A program made the position numbers and the translations under genes. Below are positions 22,796 to 32,030 of a stretch of DNA of 56,708 nucleotides, in pieces. Position 1 is the stretch's first letter. Every line of letters starts with the position of its first letter. Location of the stretch: NCBI GenBank assembly GCA_023421115.1, contig JAEZUI010000013.1:1-56708 (forward strand). Reading direction: 5' to 3'. This DNA comes from Bacillota bacterium. GTDB lineage: Bacteria; Bacillota; Clostridia; Acetivibrionales; Acetivibrionaceae. A model generated the notes under the pieces. It did no database searches, had not been told where the DNA came from, and was given only the letters and a program-made list of their open reading frames with translations.

Positions 22796-25700
22796 CTACT
22801 TGACTCTAAAAGTATTTTCAGCAGACAAATCTCCGTCAGCATCTATATCAAGAGTCCATTCTATTTTGTAAGTTCCACTGCTTATCCAATCATAATCTAG
22901 CTTTATCTGTGAATGGGTATAGAAGTCAGGGGATTTTGCAGTAAATATTACATCACCAAAGGAGTCTTTTATGTTAATGAAAGGCGCTCTGATATCATAG
23001 TATGGAATATCGATATAGTCCTTTGTGTCAACATCGAAAAATTTGAGTTCGCCCTGATGTTTCTTCAATACAAATTTACCCTTTGAGTTATGCAACTTCT
23101 CAGAGAACGTACCAAATTGCTCATAGCTAATCATGTCAACAACTCTGTTTCCATATCTGTCGGCTATAACGTTTGTTGTTTTAAGTGTTTCGCCTGTTTT
23201 ATATATGGTTTTGTTTGGAGTGATAATCATGCTGAAATCAGCTTCACAGTTCAAATAAGTAATATCACTGGAGAAGTCTTTTTGGGCAGTCATTAAGTAA
23301 AGGTAAGTGCTGCCATATTGCGTGTTTTGGCATATAAAGTCTAATGTATAAAAACCTTTTGTTACTTTAACCGATTTCCCTTTTACAAAAAACAGATAAC
23401 TGCTAAAGCCGTACTTAGGATCAGTGATTACGCATTCGATGTAACTTTGATCAGACTTTTTGTCAACACTTACTTCAGTGAGGTTATCGGACTTAAATTC
23501 TACAGTTTGTGTATTTCTTGTATTTAATCCGATTTTAATATTTGGAATGTATAATATGCGTTCTGTAAGTGAACCACCTTTTTCATAGACTTCTGCACTA
23601 AAGTTGTAAGTACCCTTTGTGATATAGAGATCTCTAATATAGTTTTTGTCATAATCCGAACCTAAATAAAGGGTGTAGTTTTCTGTAGATGTAATAGGTA
23701 TAGTTAAATAGTAATTAGAAGGATTGTCAATTGTCTCTCCTTCCTCATCTTTGGCTGAAAACTCAACTTTCTGCAATTGAGAGGATGAGAGTGTGTAGTT
23801 TGCAGGAGATTTACCGTCTTTAATATATACGGCTGAAGCCTCGTGAATTACAATTGGTTCATTTTCTATGGGGGCTTCATCATCAGCTGCAACAGCTACG
23901 GAATTGACTATGCTCACATCAGCTTTAGAGGCATGTATTATAAATTTGTAATTGCCTTTTGGTACCGGAATATACAATTCACCATTTATAAGATCTTCTC
24001 CGTAATAATAGTCATAGTAACCTGTAAGGGTATCTATTATCTCGACATCGGCAGAGGTTGCTTTTGTTTTGTCTGGCAGCTCAATAGTAAATTTGACTGC
24101 GTTATTTTTAATTACCCTATCTACAACGATTGATGTTTCAGCTTGAATTAAGTATGGAAGATCTAAAATGAATTTTAATTTGTAATTACCTGTTGCAAGA
24201 CTTTGTGGAAGCAAGAAAGGCAAGAAACCTGCAGAGTCTTGAGGTTCAGTTTTAATTACATTGTTTCTACTGTCGATAAGCGATAGAGTTGCAGGGAATT
24301 TATATTCTACCTCAACGGGTTCTTCCGTAAATACGGGTTCGGAAGGAGTTTTTAAAGCTTTTATTGCAGTATCAGCTGCTTTAAATGCAACCTTATTTGC
24401 TGCTGTTTTGTAAGAAATTAAGTTTTTATCAACTAGATAAGCAAACGGGTTGTCATACATATACTCCATATATACGAGTCTGTTGCCGTAACTGTCGGTT
24501 ACAGAACTGTCTACAATTAGATTTTCACCAGGGACAAACTTTTTCTTATCTAATCCTATTTTTCCTGTAAAGGTACCACCAAAAGTGAGGATGTTTTCAT
24601 CGTAGGACTCTATCTGTTCAAGTTTACCTTTTAGTGCTATATAAGCTGTTTGATTGTCTCTTTGTCCGATTAGGTCAAACGAGTAGACATAGTTTCCCGG
24701 TGTTGCATATACATAAGGGATATCTGAAATATCATTAAGCTTATGGGAAATAAACATTGATCCCTCGCAACCTATAGTAAAATATATATCTTGAGGTATA
24801 AAACCATGAATGTTTTTATAGTTTATATCTACTTTTGCTAATGCATCCATATCGCTGTCCATAGCAACATAAAAGTTTCCGGAATCAATTTCGACTTCTT
24901 CACTCTTTAACATAAATATAGGTTTGTCAGTAATATCTTCTGTTTCGCTAGGTAAGCCAAAAGCCTCAAAGGAATAAGTTCCTGGATTTAAGAAGGTTTC
25001 AAAGGAACCATCTGCATCTGAATCAGGAATAACAAATCCAAACCCTTGCTTAGAACCGGGGAAATTATAATTTGCCAACAAGTACTGGCTTGTACTTGTA
25101 AGGCCGGTATCAACAGTAACCGGTACAAGATTATCTCCGTTTAATTCAATAACTCCCGGTGCAGTAGCTTCTTCGACTAATGTAGCGTAGGAGAATTCGT
25201 CACCGTTTTTAAATTCATAGTTGGCAACAATTACATAATCGTTTCCGTTAGGTGCCGACGATCCGGGAATAACAGCAACACCATTTTTAGAAGTAATACC
25301 TCCATAGCAGTAATTATAATAAGTCTCATCGTTTTGCTGATACTTATTCCAAACTTCAACATATGCGCCGCTAACTGGGCTTCCATCCTGTGATAACTTA
25401 ACTCTGAGACCTGTATAAATAGTGTTTCTAATGTTGAATTTTATTTCTTTAGAATAGGTTTGATTTTCAATATCTTCTGCAACTACTTTTAAAGTATGTA
25501 TACCGTCTCTATATTTGTAAGTATCAATTTCAAAATTGTTGAACATATTTGTACAGTATACCGAATCACTTACCGATTCATTGTAAATTGAATCCACAAC
25601 AGTTTCGTCAATGTATAAATCTGTAGTAACTATTTTATTTGGATAGGTAAATCTTGTTTGAACCTGAATGAGGTCATATACAGTTGAATTATTACTCATA

Positions 25701-26977
25701 TTTACGATTTCTAATCTGGGTTTGATTTCAGTCATATTAAGTGCACTGCCCAGATCCAAAAGACCATATCCAAAACTTTCATCTTTTCCTGCGCTTCCTA
25801 ATTCTTTTGCAGAGTCGGTAAGATATTGTTCGACTTCAATAATTGAAAGTGATGGATTTTTTGATATTAAAAGTGCACAGGCAGCAGAAACAAAAGGTGT
25901 AGACATAGATGTCCCGTCATAGGACTCATATAAGTCCCCAGGTAGTGAACTTAAAACTTCTACTCCCGGTGCAGCCAATTCAACCGTGGAACCGTAATTT
26001 GAGAAAAATGCCAAAGTGTCATTAACATCTGTAGCAGATACAGTTATAACACCCGGAATAGATGCAGGACAAAAAGTAATTGCATCCACAGCGTTATTTC
26101 CGGCTCCAGCAACAACAACAACATTTTTTGAAAAAGCGTAGTTACAAGCTTCTGTTAGTAAAGGACTGTCACCATAGCCACCAAGGCTCATATTTATAAC
26201 TCTTGCACCATTATCAACGGCATAAGTTATTGCTTGTGCTATGGTAAAATCATCGCCGCTTCCTGCCTCTAAAACTCTTAAAGGCATTATTTTTACAGGT
26301 GCTGTACCGGCAGTTCCTGCAATACCGATAGCATTATCTGTAGATGCTGCAAGAATTCCTGCCACGTGGGTTGCGTGCTCCTCATTTACAGGTCCGGGAG
26401 AAGGATCCTCATCCATATCAACAAAGTCATAACCTTTAGTTACTCTGTCTTTTAAGTCTTCGTGCTCTATATCAAGGCCTGTATCAATAACAGCAACTAC
26501 AACTTCCTCTAAAGAAGTATTGTCAATAGCTGTCCATGCCACAGGAGCGTTTATGTTTTGAAGTCCCCATTGATTTTTATACTCAGGATCATTTGGTGCA
26601 TCAGCTGGGAATTTTGCAACTGTTCTTATATAGTTAGGAACAACATACTCGATATTACTGTTTTGTTTAAGAGTCTCCATTTTTTCAGCAAGTTTGTTTT
26701 CGGCAACTTCTATAAGTGCAAGACCGTTTCTTTGAGATTTTAAGAGTTTTCCTTCATTTCTGGTTATATTTCTCTTATCCGCTTTTAATAAAGCATCATT
26801 TTTATACTTTATAATCAACTGACCGGGTTTTCTGTCGTTCTTTGAATTTATGCTCAGGGTTTTGTCAAATCTTTTGCTGACTTTGTTTGGTGTCTTGCTC
26901 TGAGCAAATACGTTAAATGATAGTGCTGATGTTAGAATACATGCTATTGTAAATGCTGATATTGCTTTTTTTAACAT
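22796..26977 (-). CDS. Large secreted subtilisin-like serine protease (S8)
   Basis: A 1393-residue exported protease. Signal peptide 1-26 (ends FNVFAQ); an I9-type propeptide of about 50-120 (PGQLIIKYK ... NIEYVVPNYI); then the S8 catalytic domain, about 125-415, with D165 (VAVIDTGLDIEHEDL), H201 (EEHATHVAGILA), oxyanion N294 (AGAGNNA) and S357 (DGTSMSTPFVSAA). Roughly 970 residues of beta-rich repeats follow, with recurring phrases such as 'GNYKF/GTYSFEA' and 'D.YGNR.V.', resembling carboxypeptidase-regulatory or Ig-like folds. There is no dockerin, SLH domain or LPXTG signal, so anchoring is unexplained. It has its own promoter and terminator and stands alone. Confidence 0.93.
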   Translation of the reverse strand: MLKKAISAFTIACILTSALSFNVFAQSKTPNKVSKRFDKTLSINSKNDRKPGQLIIKYKNDALLKADKRNITRNEGKLLKSQRNGLALIEVAENKLAEKMETLKQNSNIEYVVPNYIRTVAKFPADAPNDPEYKNQWGLQNINAPVAWTAIDNTSLEEVVVAVIDTGLDIEHEDLKDRVTKGYDFVDMDEDPSPGPVNEEHATHVAGILAASTDNAIGIAGTAGTAPVKIMPLRVLEAGSGDDFTIAQAITYAVDNGARVINMSLGGYGDSPLLTEACNYAFSKNVVVVAGAGNNAVDAITFCPASIPGVITVSATDVNDTLAFFSNYGSTVELAAPGVEVLSSLPGDLYESYDGTSMSTPFVSAACALLISKNPSLSIIEVEQYLTDSAKELGSAGKDESFGYGLLDLGSALNMTEIKPRLEIVNMSNNSTVYDLIQVQTRFTYPNKIVTTDLYIDETVVDSIYNESVSDSVYCTNMFNNFEIDTYKYRDGIHTLKVVAEDIENQTYSKEIKFNIRNTIYTGLRVKLSQDGSPVSGAYVEVWNKYQQNDETYYNYCYGGITSKNGVAVIPGSSAPNGNDYVIVANYEFKNGDEFSYATLVEEATAPGVIELNGDNLVPVTVDTGLTSTSQYLLANYNFPGSKQGFGFVIPDSDADGSFETFLNPGTYSFEAFGLPSETEDITDKPIFMLKSEEVEIDSGNFYVAMDSDMDALAKVDINYKNIHGFIPQDIYFTIGCEGSMFISHKLNDISDIPYVYATPGNYVYSFDLIGQRDNQTAYIALKGKLEQIESYDENILTFGGTFTGKIGLDKKKFVPGENLIVDSSVTDSYGNRLVYMEYMYDNPFAYLVDKNLISYKTAANKVAFKAADTAIKALKTPSEPVFTEEPVEVEYKFPATLSLIDSRNNVIKTEPQDSAGFLPFLLPQSLATGNYKLKFILDLPYLIQAETSIVVDRVIKNNAVKFTIELPDKTKATSADVEIIDTLTGYYDYYYGEDLINGELYIPVPKGNYKFIIHASKADVSIVNSVAVAADDEAPIENEPIVIHEASAVYIKDGKSPANYTLSSSQLQKVEFSAKDEEGETIDNPSNYYLTIPITSTENYTLYLGSDYDKNYIRDLYITKGTYNFSAEVYEKGGSLTERILYIPNIKIGLNTRNTQTVEFKSDNLTEVSVDKKSDQSYIECVITDPKYGFSSYLFFVKGKSVKVTKGFYTLDFICQNTQYGSTYLYLMTAQKDFSSDITYLNCEADFSMIITPNKTIYKTGETLKTTNVIADRYGNRVVDMISYEQFGTFSEKLHNSKGKFVLKKHQGELKFFDVDTKDYIDIPYYDIRAPFINIKDSFGDVIFTAKSPDFYTHSQIKLDYDWISSGTYKIEWTLDIDADGDLSAENTFRVK

Positions 26978-27098
26978 AGTATAACCCCCTCAAATAGTTT
27001 TTTTTAAAACTCCTTAAATGCAAATAGCAAGTAAAATAAATGTCGGTTAATATCACCTCCATAAATCATTAACAAATACTACCAAAATGTATTGTTTT

Positions 27099-27127
27099 AT
27101 ATTACTTCAATAAAAATACTTTTTCAA
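27099..27127 (-). promoter_or_regulatory. Probable subtilase promoter
   Basis: Minus strand TTGAAA (27127-27122), 17-bp spacer, TAATAT (27104-27099), 122 bp before the ATG. The rest of the 382-bp gap to miaB is AT-rich; a TGTTATAAT extended -10 box at 27308-27316 probably serves miaB. Confidence 0.55.
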
Positions 27128-27359
27128 TAGGTTCTATTTAAAGTTTATAAAAATGTAATAATTTGAAATACAATGTAAGTAAAATAATATATTGGATATT
27201 AAGGCAAATATTATATACTGACTGAGAAAAAGCTTTTATAGCGTGCTTCAATTTACTACTTTAATTGCAGCTTTCGGTGAGGTATGTATTTTGAACTTAT
27301 ATTTTTGTGTTATAATATGGTGATAATAACATGTAAAGATATTTACGGAGGAATGAGCA

Positions 27360-28796
27360 TTGGATAAAGTTGAAAGAAACAATATAAAAGTTTCACAGGA
27401 AGAAATCGCAAGACAGTATCAGTTTATTGAAGAGATAAAGGAATTAAATTATCAGAAAGAGATGAAAACCGAGAAAAAGAAACTCTATTATCTTGCAACT
27501 TTCGGCTGCCAAATGAATGAGCATGATTCTGAAAAGTTAGCTGGAATGCTTAATGAAATGGGATATGCTGAAGGTACAAAAATGGAAGAGAGCGACCTTA
27601 TTATATACAATACCTGCTGTGTTAGGGAAAATGCCGAGCTCAAAGTTTATGGACATTTAGGAACTATGAAGCAAATAAAAAAGGAAAATCCCGATTTAGT
27701 AATAGCTATATGCGGATGTATGATGCAGCAGCCTCAAGTAGTAGAGCATATAAAAAGAGTTTACAGACATGTAGACCTTATTTTTGGTACACACAATTTA
27801 TATAAGTTCCCGGAACTGCTTTTTAATTCGATAAGCTCGGATAGAGCTGTTGTAGAAATAATGGATTCCATTGGGTTGATAGCTGAAGATGTGCCGGTGG
27901 AAAGAAAAGATGGAGTAAAAGCCTGGGTTACTGTAATGTATGGGTGCAATAATTTCTGTTCCTATTGCATTGTGCCCTATGTAAGGGGTAGAGAGCGGAG
28001 TCGAGGATTGGATAAAGTTGTTGATGAAGTAAAGCTGTTAGGCCAAAAGGGTATAAGGGAGATAACACTGCTTGGACAGAATGTGAATTCCTACGGTAAG
28101 GATCTTGGTGACGATATTACTTTTGCGAAATTGCTCACTGAATTAAATAAAGTTGAAGGAATAGAGAGAATTAGATTTATGACTTCTCATCCAAAAGATT
28201 TATCCGATGAACTTATCTATGCCATGAGGGATCTAAATAAATTGTGCGAACACCTGCACCTTCCTTTTCAAGCCGGAAGTACAAGAATACTTAAAGAAAT
28301 GAACAGAAAATACTCAAAGGAAGATTTTCTAAAACTAGTTGATAAAGTTAAGAATAATATTCCAGGAATTTCTCTGACTACTGACATAATTGTCGGTTTT
28401 CCCGGGGAAACTGAGGAGGATTTTCAAGAAACGTTAGATGTACTAAAAAAAGTTCGTTTTGATCAGGTCTATACATTCATATATTCAAAAAGAACAGGAA
28501 CTCCGGCTGCAAAGAATGTGGAACAAATACCGGAAGAGGTTAAAAAAGAAAGGTTTCAAAGGCTTCTAGAGGTTCAAAACAGAATAAGTAAGGAGATAAA
28601 CAGCAACTTTTTAAATAGAAAATTAGAAGTTCTTGTTGAGGGTAAGAGTAAAAATAACGATAAAATATATACAGGAAGAACTCGACAAAACAAGATAGTA
28701 AATTTTGAAGGAAATGATCAAATGATTGGAAAGCTTGTTATGGTAAACATAGATACAATCAAAACATGGTCTTTAGAAGGGAAGATAGAAAAATAA
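27360..28796 (+). CDS. miaB: tRNA-2-methylthio-N6-dimethylallyladenosine synthase MiaB
   Basis: A radical-SAM methylthiotransferase, 478 residues, that adds a methylthio group to i6A37 of tRNA, acting after MiaA (encoded 7 kb downstream). Domains: UPF0004 with cluster ligands C50 (FGCQMNEHDSE), C86/C87 (NTCCVRENA) and C120 (CGCMMQQ); radical SAM CNNFCSYC (C196, C200, C203); C-terminal TRAM from about 410. A 35-residue N-terminal extension is present, common in clostridia. Start is TTG at 27360 after GGAGG; an ATG 7 bases earlier opens a five-codon frame only. A 189-bp gap precedes the ricA-like gene. Confidence 0.96.
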   Translation: MDKVERNNIKVSQEEIARQYQFIEEIKELNYQKEMKTEKKKLYYLATFGCQMNEHDSEKLAGMLNEMGYAEGTKMEESDLIIYNTCCVRENAELKVYGHLGTMKQIKKENPDLVIAICGCMMQQPQVVEHIKRVYRHVDLIFGTHNLYKFPELLFNSISSDRAVVEIMDSIGLIAEDVPVERKDGVKAWVTVMYGCNNFCSYCIVPYVRGRERSRGLDKVVDEVKLLGQKGIREITLLGQNVNSYGKDLGDDITFAKLLTELNKVEGIERIRFMTSHPKDLSDELIYAMRDLNKLCEHLHLPFQAGSTRILKEMNRKYSKEDFLKLVDKVKNNIPGISLTTDIIVGFPGETEEDFQETLDVLKKVRFDQVYTFIYSKRTGTPAAKNVEQIPEEVKKERFQRLLEVQNRISKEINSNFLNRKLEVLVEGKSKNNDKIYTGRTRQNKIVNFEGNDQMIGKLVMVNIDTIKTWSLEGKIEK

Positions 28797-28878
28797 ATTT
28801 TGATGCGGAACAGAGAACAATTCTTGATAAAACTACTTTTTATAAACTTCGTATGTACCCTTAAGTTTAATATGGTTA

Positions 28879-28907
28879 TTTTCAAAACTCTTATTTTATG
28901 ATAGAAT
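28879..28907 (+). promoter_or_regulatory. Possible promoter of the ricA-like/mutSL genes
   Basis: TTTTCA (28879-28884), 17-bp spacer, TAGAAT (28902-28907), 79 bp upstream of the ricA-like ATG. A weak -35 box makes this moderate. Confidence 0.45.
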
Positions 28908-28985
28908 AATTAATTATTGAGGATATAGAGAGATCACAAAAAAATGTTTTGTTTTCGGAGTATTAAGAAACTGGAGGTAAAAAGT

Positions 28986-29372
28986 ATGGATATTATATCA
29001 AAAGCTAAAGAACTTGGTAACCTGATAGGAACTTCGGAGGAGATGACAAATTATAAAAGATGGGAAGACAGTTTGGCCAGGGATCATAAAGCCAGGGTCA
29101 TTCTAAAGGAGTATCAGGAAATTCAGAGTGATATGGTTATGGCTGTACACGGGAATTCTGAAAAAGATATACTTGATGAATTGAAGCAAAAGCTTTTGGA
29201 AAAGTATGATGAAGTAAACGATTGTGATGTAACTAGGAATTACATTGAAGCTAAAGAAAAATTGGACTTGCTTATTAAAAAAGTAAATGATGTGTTGGTT
29301 TATTCCATAACGGGTGAAGAGCCCTGTAATTCAAATAGCTGTAGTTCATGCAGCGGGGGATGCAGCAAGTAA
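28986..29372 (+). CDS. YlbF/YmcA (RicA/RicF) family protein with C-terminal cysteine cluster
   Basis: 128 residues, a helical Com_YlbF-family protein. The Bacillus members RicA (YmcA) and RicF (YlbF) form with RicT an iron-sulphur-containing complex that promotes RNase Y cutting of mRNAs, and ricA lies next to miaB in Bacillus as here. The helical core covers 1-110; the tail holds C114, C119, C122 and C126 (CNSNSCSSCSGGC), plausible cluster ligands. The ATG at 28986 follows GGAGG by 8 nt; an upstream ATG adds 14 residues without a ribosome site. mutS starts 23 bp after its stop codon. Confidence 0.85.
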   Translation: MDIISKAKELGNLIGTSEEMTNYKRWEDSLARDHKARVILKEYQEIQSDMVMAVHGNSEKDILDELKQKLLEKYDEVNDCDVTRNYIEAKEKLDLLIKKVNDVLVYSITGEEPCNSNSCSSCSGGCSK

Positions 29373-29395
29373 GAAACGAATTGAGGTATGATAAA

Positions 29396-32014
29396 ATGGC
29401 AGTATTGACACCTATGATGCAGCAGTATATGGACATAAAGGGGCAGTATGAGGATTGTATCCTTTTTTTCAGACTAGGTGACTTTTATGAAATGTTTTTT
29501 AAAGATGCAGAAACTGCTTCAAAAGAACTTGAAATAACCCTTACAGGTAAAGATTGCGGTTTAGACGAAAGGGCACCTATGTGTGGAGTGCCTTTTCATT
29601 CTGCCGATTCCTACATATGCAGGTTGATTAATAAAGGCTATAAAGTCGCTATCTGTGAGCAGATAGAAGATCCTGCAATGGCAAAAGGTATTGTGAAAAG
29701 GGATGTTATAAGGGTTGTTACGCCGGGTACTGTTACAGACTCGGCTATGCTCGATGAAAAAAGGAATAATTATCTTATGTCCTTGTACAAGCATAAAACC
29801 TTTTTCGGCATTGCTTTTGTAGATATTACAACTGGGGACTTTACATCTACATCTATAGCATTAGGAAATACTGAAGGCAAGCTTATGGATGAAATAGCTA
29901 GGTTTGCGCCTTCAGAAATAGTGGTTAACAGTGAGTTTTTAAAGGACGAAAGTTTGGTTAAGACCTTAAAAACAAGGTTTAATTTATATATTTCAACTAT
30001 TGAAGATAAATATTTTGATTTAGTTTATTCTAAAGAAAAGCTTAGAGCGTATTTTAGCGACCATGAGATATGTGAAAATGAGTATGATATTTACATAAAT
30101 GCTTCCGGAGCTCTGCTAGAGTATATTGAACAGACTCAGAAGGTAAATCTTGACCATATACAGAGTTTTAACAAATATAGAATTGAAGAGTATATGATAT
30201 TAGATGTGGCAACAAGAAGAAATCTTGAGCTTACCGAGACAATGAGGGAAAAAAACAGAAAGGGTTCCCTTCTATGGGTTTTAGACAGGACAATGACCTC
30301 TATGGGAGGAAGAAATTTGAGAAAATGGATAGAACAGCCTCTCATTAATGTTTATGATATAAAGGACAGGCATCTTGCGGTCAATGAGTTTAAGGACAAG
30401 TTTATGATCCGGATGGAAGTGAGAGAGCTTTTAAAGAGGGTTTATGATATTGAGAGGCTTATGGGAAAGGTGGTGCTAGGCAGTGCTAATTGCCGTGACC
30501 TGGTCTCATTAAAAAATTCCCTAGGCCAGCTACCCTATATAAAAGATCTTTTAAAGGATTTAGAAGAAAGCTTAAATAGGGAAAGCAACCGTAATATTGA
30601 CCCTCTCTATGATGTTTTTGAAATTATTGATAAGGCAATATGCGATGAACCTCCTGTATCGGTTAAGGAAGGCGGTATCATAAAAGAAGGCTATAATGAT
30701 GAGGTTGATAAGCTAAAAGGAGCATCTACTGATGGAAAGACCTGGCTTGTTGAACTTGAAAATACAGAGAGGGAAAAAACCGGTATAAAGAATTTGAAGG
30801 TGGGCTTCAACAAAGTATTTGGTTATTATCTCGAAGTTACAAAATCCTATTTTTCTCTTGTGCCTCCAAACTATGTAAGAAAGCAGACCTTGGCCAATTG
30901 TGAAAGATATATAACCGAAGAACTTAAAGAGATTGAAGAAAAAGTTCTAGGTGCGGAGGACAAGCTGGTTGAGCTTGAATACCAGATATTTGTTGAAGTT
31001 AGAAATAAAGTAGCTTCCGAGATAAACAGGATAAAAGGAACTGCGAAAGCTTTAGCACAGATAGATGTTATATGTTCCTTAGCAGAGGTAGCTGACCGTG
31101 AGTTTTATATCATGCCGGAAATAAACAACGAGGATATAATTGACATAACTGACGGAAGGCATCCTGTAGTAGAGAAGATGATTGAACAGGGTGCATTTGT
31201 GCCAAACGATACATACCTTAGTATGGACGAAGATCAAATTGCAATAATAACAGGCCCTAATATGGCAGGAAAGTCTACATATATGCGCCAGGTTGCATTG
31301 ATTGTACTTATGGCTCAGATAGGAAGCTTTGTACCGGCAGCAAGTGCGGTAATAGGCATTGCCGACAGGATATTTACAAGGGTTGGTGCTTCCGACGACC
31401 TTGCGGCAGGTCAGAGTACTTTTATGGTTGAAATGAGTGAGGTTGCAAATATCTTAAGCAATGCTACATCAAGGAGCATTTTGATATTAGACGAGATAGG
31501 AAGAGGTACTAGCACCTATGATGGTCTTAGCATTGCCTGGTCTGTGATTGAACATATAAGTGACAAGAAAAGAATAGGTGCAAGAACCCTATTTGCAACT
31601 CATTACCATGAACTTACCGAGCTTGAGGGAGCTATAGATGGCGTTAAGAATTATTGTATATCGGTTGAGGAAAAAGGTGAAGATATAATATTTTTAAGAA
31701 AAATAATAAGAGGCGGAGCCGATAACAGTTACGGTATACAGGTTGCAAGACTTGCAGGTGTACCAGTGCCAGTAATAAACAGGGCAAAGGAAATCCTAAA
31801 AGAACTTGAAGATGCTGATATAAACAAGAGGGAAGTACGTTTTAAAAGGGCAAAGAAGCCTATTGAAGGTCAGATTGATGTGTTTTCCTTCAATACTGAG
31901 CAACGCAATTGTGATGAAGTTTTAAATGAGATAAAAAATATTGATGTAAGTACACTTACACCTCTTGATGCGTTAAATGTTTTGTATAATTTGCAAAAAA
32001 AGGCTAATACATAG
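29396..32014 (+). CDS. mutS: DNA mismatch repair protein MutS
   Basis: MutS, 873 residues, recognises mismatches and with MutL starts repair. The N-terminal mismatch-binding domain has the Phe-X-Glu wedge in FFRLGDFYEMFF (near residue 28); the ATPase at the C-terminus has Walker A GPNMAGKSTYMRQ (near 625), Walker B and signature ILDEIGRGTSTYDG, and ATHYHELTELE. The ATG at 29396 lies 8 nt after TTGAGGT; the frame extends 16 codons upstream into the ricA-like gene without a better start. mutL follows by 16 bp. Confidence 0.98.
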   Translation: MAVLTPMMQQYMDIKGQYEDCILFFRLGDFYEMFFKDAETASKELEITLTGKDCGLDERAPMCGVPFHSADSYICRLINKGYKVAICEQIEDPAMAKGIVKRDVIRVVTPGTVTDSAMLDEKRNNYLMSLYKHKTFFGIAFVDITTGDFTSTSIALGNTEGKLMDEIARFAPSEIVVNSEFLKDESLVKTLKTRFNLYISTIEDKYFDLVYSKEKLRAYFSDHEICENEYDIYINASGALLEYIEQTQKVNLDHIQSFNKYRIEEYMILDVATRRNLELTETMREKNRKGSLLWVLDRTMTSMGGRNLRKWIEQPLINVYDIKDRHLAVNEFKDKFMIRMEVRELLKRVYDIERLMGKVVLGSANCRDLVSLKNSLGQLPYIKDLLKDLEESLNRESNRNIDPLYDVFEIIDKAICDEPPVSVKEGGIIKEGYNDEVDKLKGASTDGKTWLVELENTEREKTGIKNLKVGFNKVFGYYLEVTKSYFSLVPPNYVRKQTLANCERYITEELKEIEEKVLGAEDKLVELEYQIFVEVRNKVASEINRIKGTAKALAQIDVICSLAEVADREFYIMPEINNEDIIDITDGRHPVVEKMIEQGAFVPNDTYLSMDEDQIAIITGPNMAGKSTYMRQVALIVLMAQIGSFVPAASAVIGIADRIFTRVGASDDLAAGQSTFMVEMSEVANILSNATSRSILILDEIGRGTSTYDGLSIAWSVIEHISDKKRIGARTLFATHYHELTELEGAIDGVKNYCISVEEKGEDIIFLRKIIRGGADNSYGIQVARLAGVPVPVINRAKEILKELEDADINKREVRFKRAKKPIEGQIDVFSFNTEQRNCDEVLNEIKNIDVSTLTPLDALNVLYNLQKKANT

Positions 32015-32030
32015 ATTGGACGGTTTGAAT

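Noticed and set aside
27354..27368. ATG at 27353 as a leader peptide start before miaB
   Set aside because: It sits one base after GGAGG, too close for initiation, and gives only a few codons; the TTG at 27360 fits the spacing.
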